Origin: Odontocerum albicorne
Taxonomy: Eukaryota; Arthropoda; Insecta; Trichoptera; Odontoceridae
Length of the DNA stretch: 64,000 nucleotides
NCBI GenBank assembly: GCA_949825065.1
Contig: OX463839.1
Location: 34,047,540-34,111,539 of the forward strand
Direction: 5' to 3'
Shown: positions 35,747 through 49,900 of the stretch, in pieces
Numbering within the stretch: position 1 is the stretch's first letter
Layout: each line of letters begins with the position of its first letter
Notes under the pieces: model-generated
What the model saw: the letters and a program-made list of their open reading frames with translations, nothing else
What the model was told of the DNA's origin: nothing
The model's database searches: none
Translations under genes and position numbers: made by a program

Positions 35747-36727
35747 TACATAGGGGAATTGATTATTCAAAAAAATATTCCGCATGCTAACGATCATGTC
35801 ATAATAAGTTTTTTAAGTCAAAGGAAAGGTCTAACTAAGTCAATGACACCATCTTTTGTTTGAGAGATGTACTCGTATCAAGTGCAATGGCAGCACGACA
35901 TCTAAAGCTAAATCCAATGAAAACTGGAATTATGTGAAACACTATTTCTCAAAGGAAACACTGTGTAAATGAGTATTCCATGACCATGTCGAGAGTGCAT
36001 ATTGGTAGTGCACTTACAATGTAAAACAAGTCTCTGGAACCTTAGGCAAATCCGTATAAACCGTGCAGATGCAAATAGCCTGAACTGACTGCAGATTTTT
36101 TCCATCTGTACGAACTAAGGACTGGCAGGTACTTTGTAACTAGAAGGTAACTTTGATGGTGTTTCGACTATTGCAAGGTTGTATACACGGGTTTGCTGAA
36201 CTTATTTAAGGAGTTATTGATTGCAGTTACCTAACACCATGTACTTATTCCATTGTTTAAGGAGCAAGGAAATAATTATTTACAAATTGTGCGTCATGGT
36301 CTTCAGGATCGGCACCTGACAAAATTAATCAACCTGACAAAATTAAGTTCTGTATTTATAATGCCTCTCCTGAACTTTAGGTCAAGATCTGAGATCCGCC
36401 ACCGCAGCAATAAACCTTTGTTGCTGGATCTGTTAACTGGAATGATTTGCTTGTGGAGCTACACACAGGAGGATAATCTGGAAGCTTTCAGAACAAAGTT
36501 AAAAACATTCCTCTACATGAGAAGTGTTATCAAAGCGTTTTTGAGTGGCTCACTACTACTAAACAGTACCAAACAATTAATAATCATTGGTTCTATTAAT
36601 CAAGCTTTTGGTTTACTTTTTTAAGAACCATAAGAGTTGACACATATCTTATCAAACATGTTGATAATACTACCGCATGCCAAGACAACAATAAACTTTG
36701 TATGTTAGATTAATTTGAACCAGATTG

Positions 36728-36805
36728 AATTTTTTTCTGGGAATCAAACATGAAATACCTAAATGGAAGATAAGCATCCTACCTACTAGGCCACAGAGTC
36801 ATCAA
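36728..36805 (-). repeat. tRNA-derived SINE-like copy 4
   Basis: The minus strand reads CTCTGTGGCCTAGTAGGTAG (near-perfect box A), then CTTATCTTCCATTTAGG and the box B TGTTTGATTCCCAG. Confidence 0.65.
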
Positions 36806-36810
36806 TTACA

Positions 36811-37912
36811 TAATAATTATAATGATCGTTACAATCAGTGGTTGTTAGATTATTTTAAATATAATCCTATCAAACCAGAAATTTAAGAATGCTCTCAATT
36901 ACAACACCACTTTCAATAACAGTTTGCTATACTTATTTATTTTTTCATTTAGATAAACTATGTTATTTTAGTACTGAGAGAAGAAATTTATTTAAAAAAA
37001 ATCATTTATTATTGAAATGTTTTATTTTTTAGAAAAATAATAAAAGAAAATGTATATTTAATATTCAAAAATGTATGAGCTATTCAATAGTGAGTACAGT
37101 GATAATCCTATGACCAAGTATAGTATAGTGATAATCCTATGACCAACCATCTAGGTGTTCATTCTATGTTAAATATGAATGCTGAGTTGAACCTACAATT
37201 TGAATATGTTCAGCCCTATTGGAATTAAATTGGATTATGGTGTAATAGTATTGAATGGCTCCTTTAAACTTCTTTGGTATTTTTCTCTTAGACATTTAGG
37301 CATATAGGACAAAGAGTAATAAAGAAGGCAAATCACTAATTAGACATTTTGCAGAACAAAGCTATTCAATGATACTTTAGGGTTCAAAAAATGTATATAT
37401 TTCTTCATTTTATAGCTTATTTATTTTTATATTTTGAGAGAATAAAATCAAGTTGTATTTTCACCAAAGAAAATAACACATGTTCTAATAGATTTTTTTT
37501 AATAATAAACACTTTATGCTCATGTTTTTGTTTACACATTTGGTTTTCTGAAACATATTTCTTTCAAAATATTTGTGTCCTTGACATGCATGTCTTATTT
37601 GAGCATAAACTATTAAAAGGTTCTGTATTTATGTTTTAACAATACGTTAGATGTATAATTTTAATATTTTAGAAATATATTTTAAATTTTTTTAATATTT
37701 ATGGGTATATGGTATATAATTTATAGACTTACAGAATAAAATAAGTATGATGTTTTACAATATAGATATATTTAACAATGACTCATTAATATATTAATAA
37801 ATATATGTATCTATTTACAAGGTATTTTTATAAGTAGAGTCAAATCAGCTATTAGAAAAAGGACACGTGAGATAGAATTGATTTTTTACAGGTAAAATAT
37901 ATACATAAACTT
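36811..37912. other. AT-rich intergenic region
   Basis: No gene seen. A short tandem duplication of GTGATAATCCTATGACCAA is at 37096-37150. Confidence 0.45.
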
Positions 37913-37915
37913 ATA

Positions 37916-39202
37916 TTAGGTCCTTATATATGAAATTGGCGTTTTGTTTGAGAGGAACATAAAGTTGATTTTTTTTTAATATAATATATTTATTTAATCA
38001 AAGTATGTACCATTGCTATCTATGCACTTTTGCCATCTCATAGGTAGTTCATCGATCCCTTTACTAAAAAAACCATTCGGACGGGAATCAATAAAATCTT
38101 TGAAGTCGGTTTGGACTGCCCCATCGGAGTTGAATTTTTTCCCTTGCAAGAAGTTATCCAAATTTCGAAAAAAATTGTAATCTGTTGGGGCAAGGTCCGG
38201 AGAGTACGGTGGATGTCTTAGACATTCCAATTGAAGCTCTTCTAATTTGGTAGCCGTCTGTTGTGCAGTGTGTGGTCTAGCGTTATCATGAAGCAGCAGT
38301 GGCCTAGAGCGATTAACCAGCCTCGGTTGTTAAGCAGCTAGCTTTTCCATCATGGTTTGCAGTTGCTGACAATAGACATCTGCCGTAATCGTCTGGCCAG
38401 ATTTAAGAAAGCTGTAGTGAACGACACCAGCACTAGTCCACCAAACGCTCACAAGTAACTTTTTTGGAGTCAATTTTCGCTTGGGGCATGGTTTGGCTGG
38501 TTCGGCAGGGTTCAGCCATTGCGATGAGCGCTTCCGATTATCATACAGGATCCACTTTTCATCACAGGTAATGATTCGATTCAAAATCCCTTCATTATTG
38601 TGCCGGTTGAGTAATGCAACGCAGCAGTCAACGCGTGTTTGTTGATTTGCTTCACTCAATTCGTGAGGTACCCACCTTTCAAGCTTTTTCACCTTCCCAA
38701 TTTGCTTCAAGTGGATTAAAACAGTTTTATCACTAACACCGCAGCCTGCAGCTAACTCGGACGTGGTTTGCGATGGATCCGCTTCCACAATAGCCTTCAA
38801 TTCTTCATTATCAACTTTGGTCTCCGGCCGTCCACGGGGCTTGTTCTGCTGGTCGAAATTTCCAGAACGAAAACGTTGGAACTAAAAACGCACTGTGTTT
38901 TCTTTTGCGGCACCGTCGCCATACACATCATTAATCCTTCGAGCCGTTTCTGCAGCACTGGTGCCACGGTGGAACTCGTACTCGTAAATAACGCGATATT
39001 TCAAGTTTTCCATTTTGTAAACTGAGTGACGCAAAGAAAAAAAACAATTGAGGAAAAAACAAATGAATTATAATTTTCGAAACACAAATACTTGAGTAAA
39101 TAGCTGTATAAATTTGAATTTGGAATTCCTAACCAAAGAGAAGATATTTGAGATCAAAGTTGCCAGTACGGCAAAACGCCAATTTCATATGTAAGGACCT
39201 AA
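37916..39202 (-). mobile_element. mellifera-type mariner
   Basis: The ends are TTAGGTCCTTATATATGAAA and (complement) TTAGGTCCTTACATATGAAA, both continuing TTGGCGTTTTG. Flanking TA lies at 37914-37915 and 39203-39204. The 1287-bp element lies between the acidic-protein gene and the 3' end of the SLC5 gene. Confidence 0.93.
37994..39013 (-). pseudogene. mellifera-type mariner transposase with two nonsense codons
   Basis: A single frame of 339 codons plus stop runs from ATG 39013 to 37994. It is broken only by TAG at 38883-38885 (after KENTVRF) and TAA at 38330-38332 (after MMEKLAA). Catalytic Asp codons lie in [21 protein letters not shown] and LAPTDYNFF (D,D34D). Length and domains are normal, so it is a lightly damaged copy. 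Confidence 0.9.
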
Positions 39203-39204
39203 TA

Positions 39205-40985
39205 TTATTCTTTCATATTGTAAATATTGACTTCCTTGATAATTTTTGGTTAGTGGAACAAGATTATCTTCCTGAGCTATATCTATTCATTTATTTATTT
39301 ATTTTTATTTCTTATTTATTTTACAGATGACAAGAAATATACATAATTTGCAAAAAAATGAATGCCTGGGGACTTAGTCATTTTGAAAAGGTAGCTTTTA
39401 ACTAGTAGATTCTCCTACTAACTCCTTGGCTCAATATCCACAAATGTCTACATTGTCTGCACTTAGCAAAAAGTGGCCCAATTAAATTTGAATGAAAAAA
39501 AAACAGTATGTTTTCTAGTTAAGAATACAAAATTATAGTTGATTCAAAGAAATAATGTATATAATGGCTTAGATAATATGCCTATGAAAAATGGTATCAA
39601 TTGTGTATGTGGAAAAATAATCACTTATTTATGTCTTACTTTACGGAAACTAAATAAGGAATACTTAATTGTACATATGTTATAAATGCAAAATGGACCC
39701 AAAGATTTTAAGATGAAATTTAAGCATAAAATTCACATTTTACAGGCTTGATATTTTTTTAGTTTCTGGATAAGAGTATATTTATTCGATATTTAAATTA
39801 TATTCTTGTTTGAATCTTTTTTGCATATATAATATATATGTTAAATTAAAGGAAACAAAAATAAAACCCAGAAATAATTTTTAATATTTCATTAGTATTA
39901 CTTATTATGTTATCGGTATATATAGAGATTCATCTATAAATTTCCTAACTTAATCACAATATCTTCAATAAATCCATTCGATATTCATAATCTCTCAATT
40001 TCATATTATGTAATATAAAACAGATAACATATTATAAAATTTTGTGTAAATATAGTGATGTTTTTATTTAAATCTAATTCCAACTCTGATTTTTGCATAA
40101 TTGACATTTCATGTCCAATTTCTGGCTTTAAACCAGAGACCATTGTCTGATTTTCATTTAGTCTCAATTTACAGTACTGATTCATTAGAAATGCAAGAAG
40201 TAAACTGTCATGAATTTATCACTTGAATATACTATAATCACTTAAAGTTTTAACTAACTTTAAGTATGGATTTCCACTTGACTGCAGTCATATCATAAAA
40301 AATCCACGTTAACTTCACTTTATTGAACCTACTCAACAGTAGAGAACATAATGATCTGACTTAACACATGTCAAAACAGTTTATTAAAAGATTTGCAGTC
40401 CTGTAAGTATGCTACAGTCAACTCAAGGTAGTAGCATAGTGAAGGTATTCTACACCTGAAGACAAGACACATAATATGCACCTCCAAGAATAAAGCAAAA
40501 GCTAAATGTTGGTTTGGAATAAGGTGAGAGTCCAACTAACATACCAAAAAAGAATTTTTTAGTTCAAAAGCTTTAGTATTCTAAAATAAATTAATATCAG
40601 TACTAGTTGCATTGTTTCAAATTTCAAGCAGTTTTAACTGTAGTTTCTTAGTCCAAAATGTGTTCGAAAGCAAAAACAAAAAACATTGTTTGAAATTTTG
40701 GATAAAAAAATGAAAGCCCAATGCTGACAGGGCATGGCAAAATGGTGGGAAAAAGCTTGAAAAAATTTACGATTTTGTGCTCGCATATTCTTGCAGCCAG
40801 AGACAACTCGTACAAAATATTATCAATTCATAAATCATCCATCCTTAATTTTCTCCATATTATACATAACTCTCAGTTTTCAGAAAATTTGAAAATATTA
40901 CGCATAGTGAAACATTAAAATTCATGTAAAATTTAAAATTTATATTATTTTTAACTTTTGTCCCAAATAGTATTTGTTATCAATT
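39205..40985. other. region downstream of the SLC5 gene
   Basis: AT-rich, no coding signal found. It must include the 3' UTR of the minus-strand SLC5 gene, whose stop is at 40986-40988. One possible minus-strand AATAAA is at 40319-40324, but it is far away. Confidence 0.4.
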
Positions 40986-43900
40986 TTACAGTCTCACACT
41001 TTCCAGCTCGATTTCATTTTTTTTTATTGTGTCTTCCTTATTTTTCTTTTTCTGTAAAAAAAATAATTAGTATGAGAAGTTTTTTTTATATAACACAATG
41101 GGGTCTAAAACTGTATTGTATATAATACAGGTAACCCCCGTTGATCGCGGGGGATACGTTCTGGACATGGTCGCAATAAGCAAAATTTTGCAATCAACGG
41201 GGATTAAAAAAAATCATTTTAAAATTCGAAAAACACTTTATTAATAAAATAAACATTATTATTAACAAAAAAAATGTCTTACATAATTCATTCATTTTGT
41301 TCAGTGCTGCCAAAAAGAATCTAGATTCCCTTGTTATTATACACTTTCTACGTTTATTATACAAAATTAGCTGATAACTGTCAAATAATCCGTTACAACC
41401 ACCTTTTACAGCACTCACTCGCTCGTAATCTTCGTCGTTTTCTTTTAACAACTCCATGCATTGATTGTGAAGAGAAAGGGCCTTTCCAATGATTTTGACA
41501 TTTAACTTTCACACGGGAACGGGTTCCGATACGTCATTTTTTTGGGATATAGTATAGCAGTAAGAAACTTGGGTGATGACAAAACACACTGAAGGGTCCA
41601 TCGCAGCATTTGAAAGAAGGGTTCTTAGGACAATATACGGCCCAGTGAGAGACCACAATGGTTGGCGTCGTCGATATAACCGAGAGCTATATGATATCTA
41701 TAAAGAACCCGATGTGATCAGATCCGTCAGAGTAGGGCGCTTGAGATGGGCTGGTCACATAATCAGAATGGACGACGACAACCCTACAAAACGCCTCACG
41801 CTCTCAGTAACACAGGGACGTAGAAGACCAGGAAGGCCCAAAATGCGATGGATGGACAGTGTCAACACGGATGCATCGGTGTTGCCAGTGAGAAATTGGA
41901 GAATGAGGGCATCAAACAGACAAGAATGGAGGAAGCTCCTGGATTCAGCCAAGGCCCACCCAGGGCTGTCGAGCTTAGGATAATAATAAATAATAATAGT
42001 ATAGCAGTCCATTATCTGCAGCTCTTCATTAGTAAAGGGTTCGCCGTGTGATTTTGATCGTTTTCTAAACCGATCAAACCAACCTTTGCTTGCTTTAAAA
42101 ACTTCTTCACCTCCATGTTGAGATTTTAAATGATCTCAAAGTGATTTATTCATTATGATTTGGGTACTCAGAGGCATGTGGTGTTGATATAGGTCCTCTA
42201 TCCATTCGCTCAATAAATTTTCCATTTCTGTCATAAAAAAACTTCTAGTTTGTGAAACTTTCATCGCTGTAATTGGAGTACTACTTTCGCCGGCCTTTTT
42301 AATTTTGTCTTTTTGGTGCACAATTGATCGCACTGTAGACTCAGGCAATTTGAAATCCCTTCCTACAACAGTAAATTTACCACCACTCTATCATTTCGAT
42401 AATTTTTAGTTTATTTTCTAAAGTCACTACATTGCGAATTTTCTTAACCGATTTTTCCCATTGTCTTTTTGACATTTTAAAAATTACGAATGATAAAAAA
42501 TATGTAGTCAATTTAATTAGCGTGCGTTTGACACTGCAGCTAAGATTACACTGAAGGATAAATCCAATTAATGATGCACTGGCTCAAGATCGATACATAT
42601 TGTACATAATATTATGTACGTATACCTTGTACTGGCGTTCTTTTGTCTCACTTACGCTCATAACTTTACGTATATGTACATGTGTATGATGTAAGTGGGC
42701 GAGAAAGAAAGATAGCACGCACATGCAACCACTCATTAAGACGATTCCTGGCATGTGCCAGACAAGCGCTGAGACAAAAAAATATAATTTATAAAAATAA
42801 CTAATCCGCACTCGTTGGGGTCGCAATAAACGGGGGTTACCTGTATATCTAGTTGTGTAACTATGCCAATATGGTCAATGTGGCACATTGGAGCCCACGT
42901 TAGACAGGGTTAACGAAGGGAAACTAATACTACAAAACTTTTGGTAATGATACTTTTGAGAGTATCCTTGCTTTTTTCAGTCCTTATATGCACTAATAGT
43001 TTTAAAATTCACCACAGAAAGAAATGGGATTGTACAATTTACAAAATCGTTTCTCACTCATGATAGAAAACATATAACGACATCAATATATACTGTTGTA
43101 CCCGGCTAATACACTGATTTAGGCACCACACCATCGCCGTAAAGCAAAACTTGCCATAAAGCTAAGCAAGACAGTTCTGAGCAGTGCTATATTTACTATA
43201 GGGCTAAAGTAATAGCACTGCTCAAATTTGCTCTGAAAGTGGTACGGGCCCTCAGGCCTGAAAATGAAAAAAAACATGAAAACACTGTACAATGCCACGG
43301 CGTAAGCACTTTGAGACAGATGAAGCAACCGCCTCAAATTTAGGGGCCCTAAAGCTCGACAGAAGCAGATAGGTACTTTTAATAAAATAAAATATTATTG
43401 AATTTAATATTCTTATTGAACTTAATATATAAACATGGGAGCCCTTTTTTCCATTTTGTATTGGGGACAATTTTTTTATGTTATACCATTGAATATATCA
43501 TTGATATATAAGTAGTTATTTATTTCAAATTATGTGGCATGGATTTTGAAAATATATTTTGATTTTGCCAATAGAGTTTAAAAAATATCTAATTATTTCA
43601 AATATTTTAGTCAAGTGTGGAATGCTTTTTAATTTATTTTATCAAAAATCATTTAGATGCCATAATCTACTATTTATTATGCTATGCAGAAAAATTTGTA
43701 GTATTAAAAGGGTGTCATTAAAAATATAGATAGATATTTCTTCTATATAATATTTTTCAAATTTGTCATTCTATACACAACATAATAAAATAAATTGATA
43801 TCGAAAACTATCAAATGTCAATGACTGAATTTTTGCATAATCGTATGTCGTTAACTTAATCATTTTGCTGGTATTGAGTTTAATTTGATATTTATTGATA

Positions 43901-46900
43901 TCAAAATTAAATTATTTATTTTGAAATAAGATTTTTTTACCTGCTGATGTTCAGGTGTATCAATGTTTCTAGAATAAAACTTTCTGAGAAATGGTGCCAT
44001 GACTTGAAGGTTAGCATCTTCCAGCTTAACTGGTTCCCAACACAGGCTGGTAACTAGTGCCACTGCCATAGTTATAGTGGATCCCAATAAAGTGTACCAG
44101 AGGTAAGAGAGTCGATAAAGCATAAATACTTCACTACAAAAAATGTGCATTTATACTAATTGGTTTGTAAATGTAAAATAGATTTTTATAAAAATAATTT
44201 ATATTTATTAAAAAAAATTAAGAGATATAATTTTTCATTATTATATATAATTCTATAAGACAAAGGAACTTAATATTAATATGCATGCTGTTAAACTTCA
44301 ATATACACAAAATCTTTATAGATCAAACAGTAGGTTTAAATGGCAAGAAGTTCCAAACTTGAACACAGTCAGACAGGTTCGATCTGCTGCATTCTTCAAT
44401 GAGTTGATTTACATCACTTCATTTTTGCCTCTTCTGACAATAGGTGTACGGCTTTTAGAATTTTCAGTGTTTGAAATGCTCCATAATCGGATGTTTCTTT
44501 ATAAGAATTAATTCTTGGATTCCAATATATTCACTACATCTTTATTATTCCTACTTACTCAGTATGCTGTATATCTTCATCTGTATGGTCTAACATTGGC
44601 CCATTTACATTGCCTAGATCAAAAGTATATTTACAGTCTTCAGTACTGACAGGTTTTTCAGGAAAAGTTAAATCGCCTCTGGCAATTGCAGCCTGTGCAC
44701 TAAGACAGACCCAGGCCATCACTATCAGTCCAGATATTCCGCCTACCAGGGCACCCTAAATACAATAGAAACTCTTAAAAAATATTATCTTTAAGTGTAT
44801 GTTACAATCATTACACAAATTCACACAATACAACAAACAAAACACACATTGTTAAATATACAGAAACTATTTTGTTTTTGTAAAAAATCTTGTTATTTAA
44901 AAGTACATATTTTGTTTACAATAACTGTTCAAGTTCACTGTTGTTTTAAATGTTTAAGCTGACAGTTTTAGTTGACAAGCATAGATGAAACATTTATCTG
45001 GATAAGACTTGTGTGCCAAATTGTGAGTGTTAGATATCTACCAGAGGTAAAAATAATAGTCTTCTTCAGACATCAACAAAAATCACAACCTATTTCAGTT
45101 TGATTGTTTCTTTGCCCTATTTTAGTTTTTGTAGCAACCTCAATAAATTCCCAGACTTTTAAGTAAGATATTCTATTATAAGCATGGAATATACAATGTT
45201 TAGAGAAGCAATTCAGTGTTTTGTTTTAGACAATTTTTAACTAGGTAAATCACTTGCATATGCTTCTTCAAATTATTTTATAAAACAATTACGTTTGTTT
45301 TTATATATAAACTGTCCACCTACCAAATATTTTTTTTATGTATATGGTAAACTCTCCACCTACGATCCTTTCTATGTAAAATTGCAATATTTTAAGGAAT
45401 AACATTTGCTTGTATCAAAAAAGGTAACTCATTGCTGGTTTAAAGCATATTTTTATGTATTAATTTTATGGATGCACTTTTTTTACTGCCCGAAACGCTT
45501 AAAAAATCTAGTTAATATAGATATTTGATTTTTTTAGTACCAGAATATGTTTTTTCTTATAGTTATAAAGAATGCAACTCTTGCATGTGTCATATCTCTC
45601 CAGCAGAATGAAATCACATGAAAGTACATCGAAGAACTACTTTGAACATTGTTAGCTATAGATTAATAGGTAATAAATGATTATTATAAAACTATATACT
45701 TCACCTTAGAATGAACTCTTGGAAGAAGTAAACCCATTGCAAATATTCCTAATGATGCTCCATTGGTTACAGCATTCAAACTCATCGTTAACTGTAAGAC
45801 TGTTCCCAATTTTTCCACAACAATCACTAGACCTTCAATTATATAAATAATATTATATTATTATTAGAAGTTGACTCAATCTCATCAACATGCATAATTT
45901 AATTGAGATACTTTCAATTTCCCCTCACTAACTTTTATCCAAAGTTTACATTAAATATTAGGTACAACTAAATTTACAATCAAAATTATGAACTTTTCTT
46001 CCTATTATGCCAGTCTTATTTCACCCTATTAATTTTTTTCCTTAACAGAATTCCACAAACCTTTTGTAATAAATAATATGTTAGGGTAGGAATAATCAAT
46101 TTTTAAAATCCAAGCATTCTAGAAAAATCCTAGTTTTAAGGTTATGGAACAGTGTTTAAATCAACCATTAATAAAATATTAATTACAAGCCAATCTGTCT
46201 ATGAACACATTTCTTATGTTTTAAAAATTAACACTCTAATTTTAAGGGTGCTTAATAAGTTTTGAGGAGGCCATTAGTCCTTAAAACAGGATAAGTAATA
46301 AGAAATTTGATGAAATATTTTTTATAATTAAAAAAAAAACAAAATAAAAAAGTGAAGTGTATAATAATTCAATAATGATTATTGATTCCATATTTCATTA
46401 AAAGTTTTCAACTTTTTTTCTAATCAAATATGTTTTTATATACGAGGGTGGTCCGATAAGTACTTAGCCTACAAAAGAATAACAAAAATTTTGGAAAAGT
46501 GGCGATTTATTTCTCAACATAATCTCCTTTGAGTTCGATACACTTGACCCAGCGATGCTCCAACTTCTTTAACCCGTCTGAAAAATACGTTTTCTGGAGG
46601 TCTGCAAAGTAGGTCTCCGTGGCGGCGATAACCTCCTCATTCGACTCAAATTTCTGCCCGGCGAGTGACTTTTTCAAATTTGGAAACAAAAAGAAGTTGC
46701 ACGGGGCCAAATCCGGAGAATACGGTGGATGGGGCAGCAGTTCGTAGCATAATTCTACCAATTTGGCCGTGGCGACGGCGGAGGTGTGAGCCGGTGCGTT
46801 GTCATGATGGAAGAGCACTTTTTTCTTCGCCAAATGGGGCCGTTTTTTCTGCAATTCGGAGTCGAATCGGCCCAATAATTCGGCATAGTAGAGCCCTGTG

Positions 46901-49900
46901 ACCGTTTTGCCCTTCTCCAGGAAGTCGATGTAGATCACACCTTTTGAATCTCAGAAAACGGTGGCCATCACCTTTCCGGCCGATAGGACAGTCTTCGCCT
47001 TCTTCGGAGCACGTTCGCCGGGTGAAGTCCACTGTTTCGACTATTCCTTGGTCTCGGGTGTGTACCAGTGTATCCATGTTTCGTCGACGGTCACGAAACG
47101 ATGCAGAAACTCCTTCGGATTGCGCTTAAACATCGTAAAACACTGCTCTGAAGTGGTCTCACGGTTGAGCTTGTTGTCCGGAGTGAACAAACGCGGCACC
47201 CATCGCGCCGACAGCTTTCTCATGCCCAATACTTCATGCGGGATATAACCCACGCGGTCTTTTGAGATGCGTACTGTCTCAGCTATCTCGCGCACCTTCA
47301 ATCAGCGGTCTGCCAATACGAGATCGTGGATTTTTGTCACGTTATCCTCCGTGGTAGCCGTTTTCGGGGCACCTGGGCGTGGCTCATCAAAAACCGACGT
47401 GCGACCACGTTGAAACTCGTTAAACCAATTTTTGACGGTCGCCATCGAAGGAGAATAGTCACCGTACACAGCATCCAAGCGCTCTTTGATTTCGCTGCGC
47501 GATTTCCCTTTCAAAAACAAGAATCGAATCACCGACCGATATTGCTCTTTTTCCATTTTTCTCAAATCCGCGGACACGCTCGCTTCCACACGCGGTCAAA
47601 ACAAAACTACGCATCCGATTCGGCTGAAATTTTGACAGTAGCTGTCAACGAGAATGTACTACACGATAAAAAATGCTCTTGCGATAGTGGTGCCATCGGG
47701 CGGTCAGGCTAAGTACTTATCGGACCGCCCTCGTACAATAATTGCTAGATGGTTGCAGCTACCATATTTCTATCCTTATATTATATTTCACGAAACAATT
47801 TTTTAACATTGTATTTTTCTTTTTCTCAAAAATATTATTTCATCAATTAGATATTTTCTTCTCAATAAACTCGGGCTCGATTGCAGTTAAAAGTAAAAAT
47901 AATTTTATTCATTGAAATGTCCTAGAGGAAAAGTTTATCCCTAAAGGGTACTATCGAAACATATTTTTTCTTCCAAAATATTATTGGAATAAAAGTTTCA
48001 GGAAAAAAGCGTCTAAATTTCAGCGATGTTAATGAATACTCTTGATGTAGTGAAATTAATCTTCAGAGCAGCTGTAAAATAGTGTCATTATCAATTTTTA
48101 CTTAACTACTTAATTGACAAATTACTTTAGATTGAAAATTTGTTGTTATAGCGTTTTTTTCCAAAATAGCTTTAATAACATGAGTATTGAAAAATACAGA
48201 TTTGGTATTTGTTTCCATATTTAACTATTCAAAACATTAAATTACTTACATAAACATAAGAAACCCAAAATCAGAACAACAGCTTTAATAAGTATACTGG
48301 TATTCTTCTCAGAAAGGGGTTTCTTAGCAAAGGGTTTATAAAAGTCTTCCAGCACCACAGCTGCCATGGAGTTCAGTCCAGTAGACAGTGAACTAAAATT
48401 AAAAAAAAATTGTAATGTAGAAGATAGTGGGTGTGTATCTCACCAGCAGAAATGTATAAAGCATTTTTTCTATGCAAACCATTTAGCTCAATATAATCTC
48501 TGTAATTTAAGGTGTTTTCCTCACAAATGTGGGTATGCATTCCCTCTTTCTTTCTGTCCCTTGGTATTATAGACCATGGAGGTTTTAAGCCAACTTAGTC
48601 CCCTTCCAGATGGAAATATGAAAAATTTGTAAAAATGGATTTTTTTTCTAAATGCCTAGACATATCATTCCCCACTACAAAAAAATGCTAAAGGTTTTTT
48701 TTCATAAAAATTGCAGTTTTTTTATAAATGTATGTTTGACTGCTAATTACGTTATGTGATTCAAGTTAATGTTCATACTTATTTTTAAATACATTATTTT
48801 TATATAAATCAACAGACTCAATACATAATTTATTATCTGATAATTCCAAATTCACAGAAGAGCATTTTAAAGATCCAAATCTAAAATGTATTCTCAGGCA
48901 GAAAGTGTATTATATATTTGAAATAAAAAGTTATTTTGGAGGAATATTTTTTTAATAAGTGAGAGGTATGTATTTATGACCTCTATCAAGATTCGGTCAT
49001 TAGCTAAACATCTTTGAAACTCCAAATGAGTACAGTATATCAACCAATCTAAATTGAATGTGTTAGTTGTTCTATTAGATCTAATCAGACTAGCTCTTTT
49101 TGGTGAACAAAATAAAGATAATTTATATTAAATAGAAATTGCATCAAGTAGTGTACCTCAATGCAGCACTAAACACACCAGCAACAAAGAGTCCTGGTAG
49201 GCCAGGAAAGTCTCCCAAAACATCCATAACATACAGAGGTAAAAGTTGATCCTTGGCTCTGGCAAGTTGTGTAGTCAGCGGGTCACATTCATGGTACGTG
49301 GCATAAATCAACAGACCACAGTAACTGCATACACTCAGCAGGGCTATCACACCAAGGACGAAATATAATACTGCTCTAAAATAAAAAAGTTGTCAGTTTT
49401 TTAGTAAAATATACAAATTCTACAAGAGATGTATTTACATATTTTTTTCATGAAAGATCTGATAATTTTTTTGAGGTACCTCTCTAATTTCCTACAGAAT
49501 TAACACATTGACTGCTGAATAATTTCTATTTATTATTAAAATTTTTGAATCTTAAAAAATAGTAAAAAGATGACAGCAGATATAACTCATTGTCTGCACC
49601 CTTACATATCCTATCAGTACAGCTACTCCAGACTTACTTGTATTTGAATCCATTTAACGAAATTCAGAATAAAATGGCGATGAGCATTTTGTACACCCAA
49701 CAGACGATTACATGAACGCCTGTAGGCATTTTCAACATTGAACGTGTTAACTTAAAAATATAGATTGAGATAATTTTTATTTCATCATCATCAGGAAATT
49801 AGACCTAAGCTGCTTAACATGAGACACTCGTTCTATTAGGTCGACAAAGAACGTAATAATTCGGAGTTTTCCAATACACATTATTTTATAATTAAGTGAC

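Larger units (their letters stand above)
34570..36620 (+). mobile_element. CR1/Jockey-like LINE remnant (plus) split by a mariner
   Basis: Before the mariner, 34720-34790 reads QGIL*ESVLGQLFFVLFI, a degraded form of the G-x-P-Q-G-S-V-L-G-P RT block. After it, degraded RT follows. 36370-36560 reads NFRSRSEIRHRSNKPLLLDL and DNLEAFRTKLKTFLYMRS, the usual C-terminal end of such LINEs. Many stops are present. Confidence 0.65.

Noticed and set aside
43860..44511. The plus-strand ORF at 44281-44511 as a gene
   Set aside because: It lies in the SLC5 intron between exons 44559 and 44133, has no homology and no splice context.
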